The notes below the pieces were generated by a model. It searched no databases. It had not been told where the DNA came from and was given only the letters and a program-made list of their open reading frames with translations. 64,000 nt of DNA from Zasmidium citrigriseum (lineage: Eukaryota > Ascomycota > Dothideomycetes > Mycosphaerellales > Mycosphaerellaceae): the NCBI GenBank assembly GCA_002786025.1, contig NHNW01000008.1:62001-126000 (forward strand). The letters run 5' to 3'. Of this stretch, positions 30,116 to 40,164 are shown piece by piece (the first letter of the stretch is position 1; every line of letters begins with the position of its first letter). Both the position numbers and the translations under genes were made by a program.

Positions 30116-30667
30116 ATGGCCTCCCAAGATTCGTTCCCAGCCTGCGACACCACAACGCCTGCCCAAGACGAGCCAACCGCACCAGCAAGCACCCGCCTCC
30201 CAACCGAACTCCGCCTCCTAATCTGGACCTCCTACTTCGCAAACCTCCACTTCGTCCCAAGCACCTCTCTGTCTTCCCTCCCGCTCCTCGAAAACCGCAT
30301 TGCCACAACAGCCTACCTCCCCAAGCACGTCACCTCGAACCCACCAGAAGCTTCCGAGATCGAACTCACATCTCCCCTCTTCTACTCCTCTCACAAACCC
30401 CTGACCCAAGCCGAACCCGCTCTGCTACAGACCTGTCGGCTGTATAGGGGTGAGGCTTTGCCGATTTTTTTGGAGTATCTGAAGCGAGAGCGAGCAAGAT
30501 TGAAGGGACGGTATTTGAGATTTTTGAGGAGGAAGATGAAGAAGAACGCTTGTGATCCGACGAAGCCTGCGGCGAGGGGCTTTTCGCATGGGTTGACGGT
30601 TTTGGAGGTGACGATTGCGGCTGTTGAGAGGGAGTTGGAGGGGATGAAAGCAGAGTCGGGGAAGTAG
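30116..30667 (+). CDS. Array member 8: LPTELRLLIW small protein
   Basis: 183 residues, single exon. The N-terminal lead is longer (25 residues). Motif 1 TRLPTELRLLIWTSYF (residues 26-41), variable middle 42-99 rich in Leu, Ser and Pro, motif 2 EPALLQTCRLYRGEALPIFL (100-119). The basic tail (RERARLKGRYLRFLRRKMKK) is followed by a helix ending VERELEGMKAE. Its N-terminal half uses many C-ending codons while the second half is G/T rich, a contrast less marked in its neighbours. Last gene of the array; the next gene (RAE1) is on the other strand. Function unknown. Confidence 0.78.
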   Translation: MASQDSFPACDTTTPAQDEPTAPASTRLPTELRLLIWTSYFANLHFVPSTSLSSLPLLENRIATTAYLPKHVTSNPPEASEIELTSPLFYSSHKPLTQAEPALLQTCRLYRGEALPIFLEYLKRERARLKGRYLRFLRRKMKKNACDPTKPAARGFSHGLTVLEVTIAAVERELEGMKAESGK

Positions 30668-31101
30668 GCGGGAGGCGGAAAGGGATGTGATTGTGTCGCT
30701 GTTGCTGATCGAAGATGCTAGGCATGTCGGGTGCTTTGTTCAGTGCATTGTGGAGTTGAGCAGCTGTGGGCGAACGAGGGATGACAGAGCGTGGCACGGT
30801 GGTAGTGCTGGTTCAAAGGGGACGGGGAAGGTGAAATTGGGAACCCGGGGGGTTGTCTTCTCTTCAATTCACTGGTATCATTCATGGTGCTACATACCTC
30901 GGAACCATCTCGATGCATATCCTTATTCCATCCCTCTTTTGTCCTACGCCAAACGCCTCGCTCAAAGATGCAAGCCAGCCAGCAATGCAAAAAGTCACAT
31001 TCCAGTGCAACCCCTTGCTCCACCCTTATCAGATCGTGAGCCTCGGCGCTCACTTCTTGCGATACTTGTTGCCTTGGCAAGCATTAGCTGGTGGATGCTC
31101 A
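30668..31101. other. Convergent 3' region, array end to RAE1
   Basis: 434 bases between convergent genes. Open frames here and antisense to RAE1 (30853-31581) are shadows. Confidence 0.5.
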
Positions 31102-32339
31102 TCACCGCTTGTTCTGCTTCGGGCGAGGCTTACACTCATCTCCCACAATGGGATGGAGCATGATCTTGGTGGGGTACTGTGCGGTGTTGAAGCTGTAGCC
31201 CTTGCTCCAGTCGTAGCTGACGGCGTAGGCGAAGATGTTGCCGGTGTGGTTGAAGTTTGTTGCGGTGATGGCTCCGCCAACTTCGGGGTATCCCTTCAGG
31301 CGGTGTTTCGCGTCCTTGTCCCAGAAGTGGAAGGTGCCATCCGAGCCTGCGGTGCTGAAGGTGCCGTGTTGTGGGTGGAAGGAGATGGCGTTGACAGCGT
31401 AGACGTTGCTGACGTTGCGGTCGTTTGGCGGAGTTTGGCGGTGGCATTTGAAGGAGAAGTTGTTGCTCGAGTCCTTGTCGTCGACATATTGAATTGCGCA
31501 GCGACCCTCGATACTGCCGATCGCGAAGCCGGTGCCATCGGTGAAGGTGCTAACAACACGAGTCTGCCATTTCAGCGGTGATTGAATGGACTTGAAGAAG
31601 GTGGTTGGGTTCTTCAGGTCGACGATGTGGATGTGGCGCTCAGCGGTGCCGATGACGAGCATCTGGTCTCCACGAACATCCATAGAGTAGACGCGCTCGC
31701 GAGTGTCGAGAGTTGCGACGGGTTGGGGTGAGCGCAAGTCCCAGTATTTGACTGACTTGTCCCAACTGCCCGTCACCAGCATGGGGCTGCCGTTGTGCAT
31801 GAAGGATTGAACGCAGCGGATGGGCTGGTCGTGGGCAGCGACTTGCTGTGGAGTTGTGCCACCTGCGCCGAGATCGAGCATGCGTGCGGCCTTGTCGGCG
31901 CCAGCACCAAACACCTTCTGTCCGTCCTAAACAAGAGGTCAGCTGGGATCTTGTAGATGTGTATTCGTTCCGAACTTACTGGGCTCCAACAACAGCTCAG
32001 CACAGGTCCCTCAGTCTCGAGCATGGCCTTGCCCTGGCTCTGGCCATCACCCGCTATCTCATAGATGCGCACTTTCTTGTCCCAACTAGCAACGGCGAGA
32101 TGATCTGAGGCCGGACTGAAGCGCAGATCGGATATGCTGTCTTCTGGAGGTTGGTTCACGGCCACATCCTTCGAGAGGTCGCCTTGGGTCGGATTCTGAG
32201 TCGAGGCGGCAGTGCCGGTGCTGCCAAAGATGCCTGCCATATTGCTGCGGCCAGTCGAGGAGGTAGGAGTGGTAGTGGTGCGGGTGGTAGATCGTGCGGT
32301 AGGCCTCAATGGGCTTGCGTCGCTGTTGAAGAGCGGCAT
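31102..32339 (-). CDS. GLE2: mRNA export factor RAE1/Gle2, WD40
   Basis: Two exons, 32339-31980 and 31926-31102, with a 53-base intron (GTAAGT...TTTAG) in phase 0; 394 residues. Rae1/Gle2 is a seven-blade WD40 protein at the nuclear pore that binds the GLEBS motif of Nup98-type nucleoporins and supports mRNA export. Visible blades: ISDLRFSPASDHLAVASWDK (nearly invariant in the family), GPVLSCCWSP, HDQPIRCVQSF, MLVTGSWDKSVKYWDLR, VYSMDVRGDQMLVIGTAERH, FAIGSIEGRCAIQYVDDKD, FKCHRQTP and NAISFHPQHGTFSTAGSDG. The ending SYDWSKGYSFNTAQYP... also fits the family. A Ser/Thr-rich N-terminal extension of about 60 residues is longer than in yeast. Secure. Confidence 0.95.
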
Positions 32340-33424
32340 GTCGTCAGTCGCGGTGGATGGCGGTGGTGAGATTGTTGACTTACAGAAACTGGAAGCGGCG
32401 ACCTTTTATTCCGTCGCCCTCACGGCGCAGTGCAGCGATTCACTTCTGCCAGCGTTTGTCCTGTCTCGTCCACAGGTGAAGTGCAGCAACGCGTTCCTGC
32501 CTCGCGTGTGTGAGCTGCCTGATTGGCTGCCTAAAAGCGGCCCGAGCTCCCACATCAGTTTTTATCCAGCGGACCTCGTCTTTTCTCTTCTCTTCCTCCA
32601 ACCCTCGCGCAAAAAATCGCAATCAGAGCATACATCACAGACGGGAGGCTCGTCCTCTTTGTCAAATACACACAGCTTTGGGAGAAAGTCCCCGGACACC
32701 CTGTCTTCACAGGAAGCGGAAACGCGCCGCCACAGAAGCACTTTTGCGGCTCATCTCGCCCACACCTCCATCCTCTACTGCCCCCACCCGCCGTCTGCAC
32801 TCTCACTTGGACGCTTCTCTGCTCGGATCATGCTGGGCCTGTGAGACCGGTCGCCTTCGGGTGCCTGCCCTGCATGGGGAGACGAGGATATGAGTCTGCG
32901 CTCCTGGCCTGGCCGATCTCGCTGCAGTGTTGCTGAAGAGAGGGAGGAGGAGCTTGGGACTCGCAGGAGACAAGTTGGGCTCAAGGTGTCGGTAGGAGCA
33001 CTTCGTCGTGGTCAACAGATATGCGATTGCCTGCGCCCTTCGCCGCCCGCGATTCACTCGGACTGCGGGCTGGTGCTGGGACGGGTAACTCGATGGGGCT
33101 TATTCTTGATGCGAGGGCTTCAACACTTTTTTGGGTCTGCCGGGCGGGTTGCAAGACTCGCGCCGATGCTGTGTCGAAGCAGCCAGACTCCAGTCACTGC
33201 AAAATGCGTTCAGGTGATGATGAAAAGCAATAGAGTCAAGCACTGAGACTTGCGACGTTTGGCTGACCCTTCACTGGGCGGTCTGCGGCGTACTTTGATG
33301 CTACGATTGCCTACGACGGTATCTGATGAACGCGAAGATTCTGCAATTAGATAGTACGTACAGATCAAATCACACATACCAAATAACTACTGTCCCTCTC
33401 AGCACTCCGCATTCACCTCTAGCT
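32340..33424. other. Intergenic region, RAE1 promoter and S28 peptidase 3' end
   Basis: About 1.1 kb. C/T-rich sequence upstream of RAE1; open frames (up to 210 codons from a non-ATG start) show no recognisable motif. Nothing further supported. Confidence 0.5.
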
Positions 33425-35149
33425 CTACTGCTTTCCAAAGCAAGGTAGCCACTCCTTCAGCGCAGCATTGAACAGCTCGAATCCTACGACGGAAGGCGCA
33501 TCTGGCTTCACCGCGCTCTGCGAGATGGTGCCATCAGCCACATGAGCAGCATTTGGGTACACCAAGCCAAAGACATCCGATCCATCAGGTGCAACCTTAC
33601 ACTTCGGCACCTCCTGTGTAGCACTCCTCAACGGCGCTCCAATCTCCTGGTCCAAGCTCAACACCGTAAACGTCCTCCAAGGATCATACTGTCCCACAGT
33701 AAACATCACATTGCTCGGCGTCATATTCCATCCTCCGTACTTCAGCACCCTGTCCACCTTAGGTTCATCCGGAATCAAGCTCTGATCCACGCCGGGAAAG
33801 GACGAGATGTAGCCGGCTCGTAATGTGGCCTGGTCTGCGAAGCGGGAAAGGACGGAGTGACCTTGCTGCAGTTTGGCGTATTGGGGAGACCAGCTCTGGA
33901 AACCACCTGTCTCGGTGACGACTGTCCAGCCGAAGTTGAAGTCGGCGGAGGAGTCTGCGGGTGCGATGGTTCCAGTTCCGAAGACGTTCCGCAGGCTGCT
34001 CAGCGAGAGGTGCTTTGTTGAACTTGTGGATGAGGAGCTGGACCCAGGGATCGGCTGCGTCTGAGCGACACACGCCCACATGTAGGCATTCGCTGCCGCA
34101 CGAGCGCTGTTTCCGCTTCCAACTAGTCCTTTAGCACTCACGGCGCCATCACCACGGTTCTGCAGCACCGTGTGAATATCCGCATCGTCCGGTGTCGTCT
34201 TGGTATTGAAAGCCTCCAGATGGTCACAGAACTTATTACTCGGACCAGCATATTGAAAATTCCCCAGGTAAGCCCCGATCAAACCGCTCACGAGATCGTA
34301 GTTATCGATTCCATCCGCCTCGGCCTGGGAAGCCGTGTCCACGCCAAAACCACCGGTGATCGCATCATTGGCCGTCGCCAGCCGGACTTTCATATCGCTG
34401 ACTGAGGCATTGTCGTTGCTTCCGAGCACACTGTCAATATACCCCAACGCGGCATTGACATCAGCAGAGCAATTCGAAGCCAAAGTCCTCGCCTCCGCGT
34501 TGAAATAACTCGATCCATCCACCAGCGGCGCCACCGTCGCCGAGCTGGCCCAGGAAGCATAGATTACTTCCGGCCTCCTAACACGGATCCACGCAGCACG
34601 AGCACCGGCATACGAGCCCCCGACAAAAATCCACGGCGTCTTGTCCGCAGCCATGCTGTCGAGTTGTGTTTGGCTGTAGCCCGGGAAATTCGGATGCTGA
34701 GCCATATACACCACATCCTCAAGCGCCTGATCCACAGTTAAATACTGATACGAGCAATTCTTCTGCACATTCGCCACGTAGTTCTCGTCGACGGGACAGG
34801 GTTGACTCTCGCCATAGTAGCGATGTTCCCAGACGAGTGCAAGGCCGGAGTGGGCTTTTGCTATTTCGAGCACAGGGGAGTAGTCGTCGCCACTCAGGGC
34901 TGCGGTTACGGTGCCGGGCGTCACGCCGGCTTCGCCCAGGTCGAAGATTACTATCGGGCCGCCGGGGGTGTAGTATTGATCATTGAACCAGTAACGGTTG
35001 TTGAAGGTGCGGGTGTCGGAAGGAGTGAAGTGGTCAATTGGGATGGAGATGTTGACTTGGGTGGTTGTTGCTCGCGATCGTAATGGGGTTGTTGAGACGA
35101 TGGAGCTGCTTAGGAGGAGGATGAGTGAGGTGAGGCGTTTGGGGGCCAT
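33425..35149 (-). CDS. Secreted serine peptidase, family S28 (prolyl carboxypeptidase-like)
   Basis: 574 residues, single exon. A signal peptide (MAPKRLTSLILLLSSSIVST) decides the start at 35149 over an upstream in-frame ATG at 35215. S28 enzymes release residues after proline at acidic pH and include fungal secreted prolyl endo- and carboxypeptidases. The family starts at IPIDHF (residues 36-41), with the catalytic triad Ser179 in GGSYAGA, Asp489 in GQYDPWR and His536 in NAAHVADG. EHRYYGESQP (108-117) is also typical. A Ser-rich insertion at 370-378 replaces a structured loop. Its start faces the GH127 gene across 353 bases, so the two may share a promoter. Expected in the extracellular space. 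Confidence 0.92.
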   Translation of the reverse strand: MAPKRLTSLILLLSSSIVSTTPLRSRATTTQVNISIPIDHFTPSDTRTFNNRYWFNDQYYTPGGPIVIFDLGEAGVTPGTVTAALSGDDYSPVLEIAKAHSGLALVWEHRYYGESQPCPVDENYVANVQKNCSYQYLTVDQALEDVVYMAQHPNFPGYSQTQLDSMAADKTPWIFVGGSYAGARAAWIRVRRPEVIYASWASSATVAPLVDGSSYFNAEARTLASNCSADVNAALGYIDSVLGSNDNASVSDMKVRLATANDAITGGFGVDTASQAEADGIDNYDLVSGLIGAYLGNFQYAGPSNKFCDHLEAFNTKTTPDDADIHTVLQNRGDGAVSAKGLVGSGNSARAAANAYMWACVAQTQPIPGSSSSSTSSTKHLSLSSLRNVFGTGTIAPADSSADFNFGWTVVTETGGFQSWSPQYAKLQQGHSVLSRFADQATLRAGYISSFPGVDQSLIPDEPKVDRVLKYGGWNMTPSNVMFTVGQYDPWRTFTVLSLDQEIGAPLRSATQEVPKCKVAPDGSDVFGLVYPNAAHVADGTISQSAVKPDAPSVVGFELFNAALKEWLPCFGKQ

Positions 35150-35502
35150 GGTGGGTGATTGATTTCTTACAAGTCGATGGACTGCTAACACGCAGCTTGA
35201 ATTGATCTCTATCATATTGCTTCAGCGTTACATTGAGATCTCTGCTACACGCTGTATCATGCTCGGCTCGACGGAATGATATCCCGAGCTCTGGCAAGGC
35301 TGCAGAGCACGCCGACGCTAGGACAAGCTATCCGCGTCGATCGACAGCAGCTATCAGTGGAAGATTCGGTTCTCCACGCCGTATACGAGAGTCCTGCAGG
35401 CGAAAAGCTTCTTCTGCCATTAACAGATCTGCCATCACACTCTGGCGCCTTGCAGCTAGAGAGCTTCAAACCATCCGTCGCTGACCTCACCAGTCTCCAG
35501 CC
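35150..35502. promoter_or_regulatory. Divergent promoter, S28 peptidase and GH127
   Basis: 353 bases between the starts of two divergent genes for nutrient breakdown. The GH127 side is rich in short pyrimidine stretches just before the ATG (CACCAGTCTCCAGCC). No operator can be named without the regulator's binding site. Confidence 0.4.
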
Positions 35503-37708
35503 ATGTCCTCAGATCACCACAAACTCGTCCCCTTCACCTACACACAATACCCTCTAGGAACCATCCATCTCCAAGGCTGGATCCAACACGAAATCCACCT
35601 CAGCGCCGAAGGCCTGGCCGGCCACCTCTTCTACTTCTACCGCTTTGTACATCGCAGCACCTGGCTCGGCGGAGAATGGGAATACACCGCCCTCAATGAG
35701 GCCGCTCCGTACTGGTACAATTACATCGTCCCTTTAGCCTACAGCATCTCCGCCCCAGATCTCCGCGAGAGGATCTTGGCCCAGGCGAAGCATTTTCTGG
35801 AGTACACGCTGGAGCATCAAGCGGAGGATGGATGGCTGGGACCGGAGACTACGAAGCAGACGAGGGGGATCTGGGCAAGGTGTCTTTTGTTGCAGGGGTT
35901 GATGAATCATGCCCTTGCTGACATTTCTCTGCGAGAGAGAATTCTGGATGCGATGGTGAAGTTCGTGAGGTGTGTGCATTCTATGCTCCAGGATAATTTG
36001 ACTGGATATCTCCCCGGGGACGATGATGTCTTCGATCCGCAGTGGTTTGGGGTCGTGAGAGCGCATGAGCTGAGTTTGAGTCTGCAGTGGTTGTATGAAG
36101 AGATTGAGGGAGAGGAGGAGAGGAGGATGATGTGGGAGATCATGGAGATGTTGTGGAAGGGAGCTAAGAGTGTGGATCGGGACTGGACGGATTTCTTTAC
36201 TGAAGAACGTTTCCCCAAGATCCCTCCTGTTCGACATGGCAAAGAGCGAGCGAGTAAGATGCAACACGGGGTCAACGTCGCGCAAGGTATGCGCACACAA
36301 CCAAACCCCAGCCATACAACCTCCTAACGATGCCCTACAGGCCTCCGCTACGCCGCCCAACTCCACCGTATGCACCCCTCCCCCACCCTGAAATCCCAAA
36401 TCCCACACTCCCTCTCCCTAGTCCTGAAATACCACGGCACGCCCTCCGGCTCCTTCACCAGCGACGAGTACATCGGCGGCCTCTCCCCCACCCGCGGCGT
36501 CGAAGTCTGCTGTACCGTCGAACTCATGTTCTCTCTCGCCTATCTCTTCAACCTCCTTGGCGACGGCGTCTTTGCCGATCAGCTGGAGTTGGCGGCTTTT
36601 AATGCGTACCCTGCGGGAATAAGTGAGGATTGGTGGAGTCATCAGTATGTGAGTCAGGTTAATCAGCCTTGGGCCTGTGAGTTGAGGGAGAAGGGGCCGT
36701 GGTATGATGTTTGTGGGTATGCGAATGTTTTTGGGTTGGAGCCGGAGTTTGTGAGTTTTGTCTGTTCTGGCTTTGGGATTTGTTACTGACTTAGGGTGTT
36801 TGTGACAGCCGTGTTGTACTGTGAACCATCCGACAGTGTTTCCGAAGTTGGCGATGAATACGTTTGTCCGTCTAGATGGCAACGCACAGGGTGCTGGGGA
36901 AGTCATTCTTCATGCTGTCCTAATCGCCGGACGATTGGAGCTACCTGATCGAACCATCACTTGCGAGACGACATACCCTTTCGACCCTTTGGTGCTCAAC
37001 TATACCATCACAAGCACCACCAATTTCCAACTCGCAGTCAGAATACCACGCTGGTGCTCCAAGCCGCCTACAATCACATTCGAAGACAACGCCACCGCAG
37101 AAGCAATCGAAGTCGACAATTCCAATCCAGACCAGCTCCGCATCCCAGTTCCATCAGCTCAGAACTTCCACTTCAAAGTCACTCTTCACGCCACCGTCGA
37201 AATCACCCACCACCCCAACAAAACCGCAACAATCTCCCGCGGCCCCCTCCTCTACGCCTACCCAATCCCCTTCCATCGAACAACCCGTCTCCCGCGAAAC
37301 TACCTCGACCAGAAATCTCCCTGTTCCGAAGTCCCCTCCGAGAGCGAACACGACTGGATGCAGAACGTCCGCGATCACGATCTCCTGCCTACAGAGCATT
37401 GGGGCATCGCGCTAGATCTTTCAAAGCCGATTAAGGTCTCTGAGCAAGACTTGTCGATGCCGAAGTCTGAAGAGATGGCTGTTTGGTCTTCTAGAACGAG
37501 GACGACGGTGCTGGAGGTGCAGGCGAGGGAAATTGAGTGGCCAGGGGAGAAGGGCACTGCGATGGATCCGGGGGAGTTTGATTTGGAAGGTGTGGAGAAG
37601 GGGAAGGGGTTTGTTGCGAGGTTGGTGCCGTTTGCGTGTGCTAAGTTGAGGGTGGGGATGTTTCCTGTCCTAAGATCTGAGAGCGAGGGAGCAAATGGTG
37701 GTATGTGA
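35503..37708 (+). CDS. Glycoside hydrolase family 127 (beta-L-arabinofuranosidase-like), intracellular
   Basis: Three exons: 35503-36286, 36341-36750 and 36809-37708, with introns of 54 and 58 bases (branch sites CTAAC and CTGAC); 697 residues. GH127 enzymes cleave terminal beta-L-arabinofuranose. The family is shown by GWIQHEIHLSAEGLAGH near the N-terminus, WARCLLLQGLMNHA, SDEYIGGLSPTRGVEVCCTV, and GPWYDVCGYANVF. Zinc ligands match the Bifidobacterium HypBA1 pattern of Glu-x-Cys plus Cys-Cys: here Glu316, Cys318, Cys400 and Cys401 (EFPCCTVNHP). No signal peptide, so it should act in the cytoplasm on imported oligosaccharides. Its neighbours, an MFS sugar transporter (convergent, 163 bases away) and a secreted GH43, support an arabinoside-use cluster. 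Confidence 0.88.
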
Positions 37709-37871
37709 GCGCTAATTTGGAATGAATAAATCATACACGACTCGTCAATCGTTCGGGGCGTGAAATTGTTCGCATTGCTGTCCAAGCAGCCTATACTTGA
37801 TCCACATCAGCGTATACCGGGAAGCCTCCAATGTCAAGAATGATTGTAGCCGCTTCCACTTATCCACCATC

Positions 37872-39590
37872 TTATTCCACACTTTGGTCGTACGCATCAA
37901 CTCCCGTGCGCTTGAATTGCCGAGCAGGGACCCCATTCGCGAAAAGCACATCGAGTTCTTCGTAAGTCCGATCCTGTGCAAAGAAAAGCAGTCATTAGCC
38001 CACACTTTTCCAAACTGAACTCTCACGCTGCTTACCTTCGTCTCAGGCAAACGGAAAAACGTCCACACCGTCATGACAGTAGCCGTCCCCGCCCAAACAA
38101 ACCCCGTCCGCCCCTGCAAATTCCACTCCGTAGGATTGATCATGTACGGATTCAAAATCCCGGCGATGATGTACACAACATTGTACGCATTCCTCGCCAG
38201 CACAACCGTCTGCGGCCGCAGCCTCACAGCCGAAGTCTCGGACACAATAGCATAGCCTATGGGCCCAATACTCAGGGAGTAGATCGCCTGCCAGAGCATC
38301 ATGAAAGAGACTTGCGTCCAGAGAGAGCCTTGTGATGTGTGGGAGATGGCGGAGCTTATGGCAACTACGAAGAGGACGACGGCGACGCCAATCATGCCGC
38401 TGAGGTAGATTGTGCGGCGGCCGAAGTAGGTTAGGAGGATCCAGGAGAGAAGGGTTCCCAGGAACGCGAGGGCTGTGCCGCCGAGGCCAAACTGGGGTTG
38501 TTGTCAGTCGCTATCAATGAATGGCTTCGGAAAGGGGGATGCTTACGTCGTACGCCTGCTTGACGTCTAGACCTGCTTGTAGGAGGAAGTACGACGGTGA
38601 GTACGCAAAATTCGATCCCGAGAGCTGCGCTCCGACGAAGGTCATGACACAAATCTCTGTTCGTCGGAGATTCACGCCGCGGAAACATTCCCAATATGTC
38701 GTGCCTCTGGCCATCTCATCCTCCAGACGGATCGTGTGCCGGATCTGGCTTAAAGAGCCCTTGCAATGCTCCTCATCCCGCGTCGTGAGCCGTTGAAGAA
38801 CATGAAGAGCCTCGTCTAGTCTTTCCTTTCGTGCGAGCCACCAGGGTGATTCAGGAGCCAAGAGTGTGCCAATAATGATCGGAACGGGCCAAGCCCACTG
38901 CACGGCGATGGGGATACGCCAGCCCCATTGGGTGTCGTTAGAGACGAGACCTTGGATGATTCCGGAGGAGATGAACTGGCCCATCGCCCAGCAAAAATTC
39001 ACGTAGACCGTCAGGTATCCTCTGAGCGCAAGTGGACAGATCTCCGAAGCATACGCCGGTCCAGTCGTAGCATAGACTCCCCAAGTCAAGCCGCAAAGCA
39101 TCTGTCCACCAAGCAGCATCGGCGCACTGACAGCGAAGAACGAGATGAAGATGAACCCAATCTGACAGATCAACGCTCCAATCAACGTCTTTCGATATCC
39201 GAACTTCGCGGAGAGGTATCCGTTCAGGAAACCACCGACAATGACTCCTGCGTTCGTGCCTTGTACCAGACCTGCCTGCCAGGCACCGGTCAACTGATAG
39301 GAATTGTCAGGGGCATAGTACGTGCCGAATTGTCTGGTGAAAGATGGGTAGCCGAAGAAGTTCTGCATGAGGTTCAGGTCGTAGCCTTCCATTACAATTG
39401 TGAGGGATACGATGGCGGACCAGACGACAGCCATGTAGTTTTCGCGGAGGGCTTGTTTGAGAGTGGTGTCATGTTCGGCTTGAGTTGCTCTTTGGGCTTT
39501 TGCGAAGTCGTCATTTTTGGTTGGTGAGATTGTTTTCTCGAGGGTCTCGTTGGGGATGTTCTTTTCGTCCATTTTGTCGTTGTAGTCCAT
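37872..39590 (-). CDS. MFS sugar transporter (maltose/alpha-glucoside permease type)
   Basis: Three exons: 39590-38547, 38491-38036 and 37973-37872, with introns of 55 and 62 bases; 533 residues. Twelve-helix major facilitator of the sugar porter family, plasma membrane, proton symport expected. Signatures: MEGYDLNLMQNFFG in helix 1, GYRKTLIGAL between helices 2 and 3, PESPWWLARKER after helix 6, GRRTIYLSG in the second half, and LPETKDRTYEELDVLF at the C-terminus (PETKGRTYEELD class). The small third exon is needed to restore this last motif. The NLMQNF and helix-5 sequence resemble fungal maltose/alpha-glucoside permeases, but arabino-oligosaccharide import is suggested by its neighbours. 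Substrate not provable from sequence. Confidence 0.9.
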
Positions 39591-40164
39591 GGGATGTCGG
39601 GGTAAGGCTTGGGAGAGGCTGAGAACAATTCATCAGCTCTTGATCTTTATCCTCTGTTGTCCTTGTCGTAGAAAGCGAAGAGGAGCCCGTGAGGAGTTCG
39701 GCATCCATTTCCGTTTAATCATTGCAGACCATGTGATTATCAGCTTCGGATCGAATCCTGTCATGCTTGTCTGGTAGGAAACTTCGCTAGTGGACCCTTG
39801 CAGACGTTCGCTATCTTAGACCTGGGGTAATTATGCGGGGAAGACGTGAAGGAAACATACGAGCTCCGTTCGGATCACACGTCCGCTTCGCAAAGATCTG
39901 ATCCCTTCCAGAATTGGTAAGTGCATGCAACGCTAAGCGTAGAGAATCCTCCCGACGGCATGTGAATGTCCACCAATGGCTAGGCGCAACGATCGAGAAA
40001 GTTGAGTTGTCCTTGCGAGCGCAGAAAAGAAGTGTTCGATTCGAAGAAGTTGTACGAAAGAGGCTGCGCTACCCCGCGACTGTGGCTTGGCGATCACATG
40101 CAAATTGTCCATTCGAGTCTACATTGCGCGACGCTCTCGAAACCATTGTCTCACTCCGTGTCCT
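39591..40164. other. Intergenic region, transporter promoter
   Basis: 574 bases between the transporter start and the GH43 3' end. The only open frames overlap and lack motifs. The transporter's leader has no obvious TATA box. Confidence 0.5.

Noticed and set aside
30853..31581. 242-codon open frame antisense to RAE1
   Set aside because: It lies opposite well-conserved WD40 coding sequence and starts without support.
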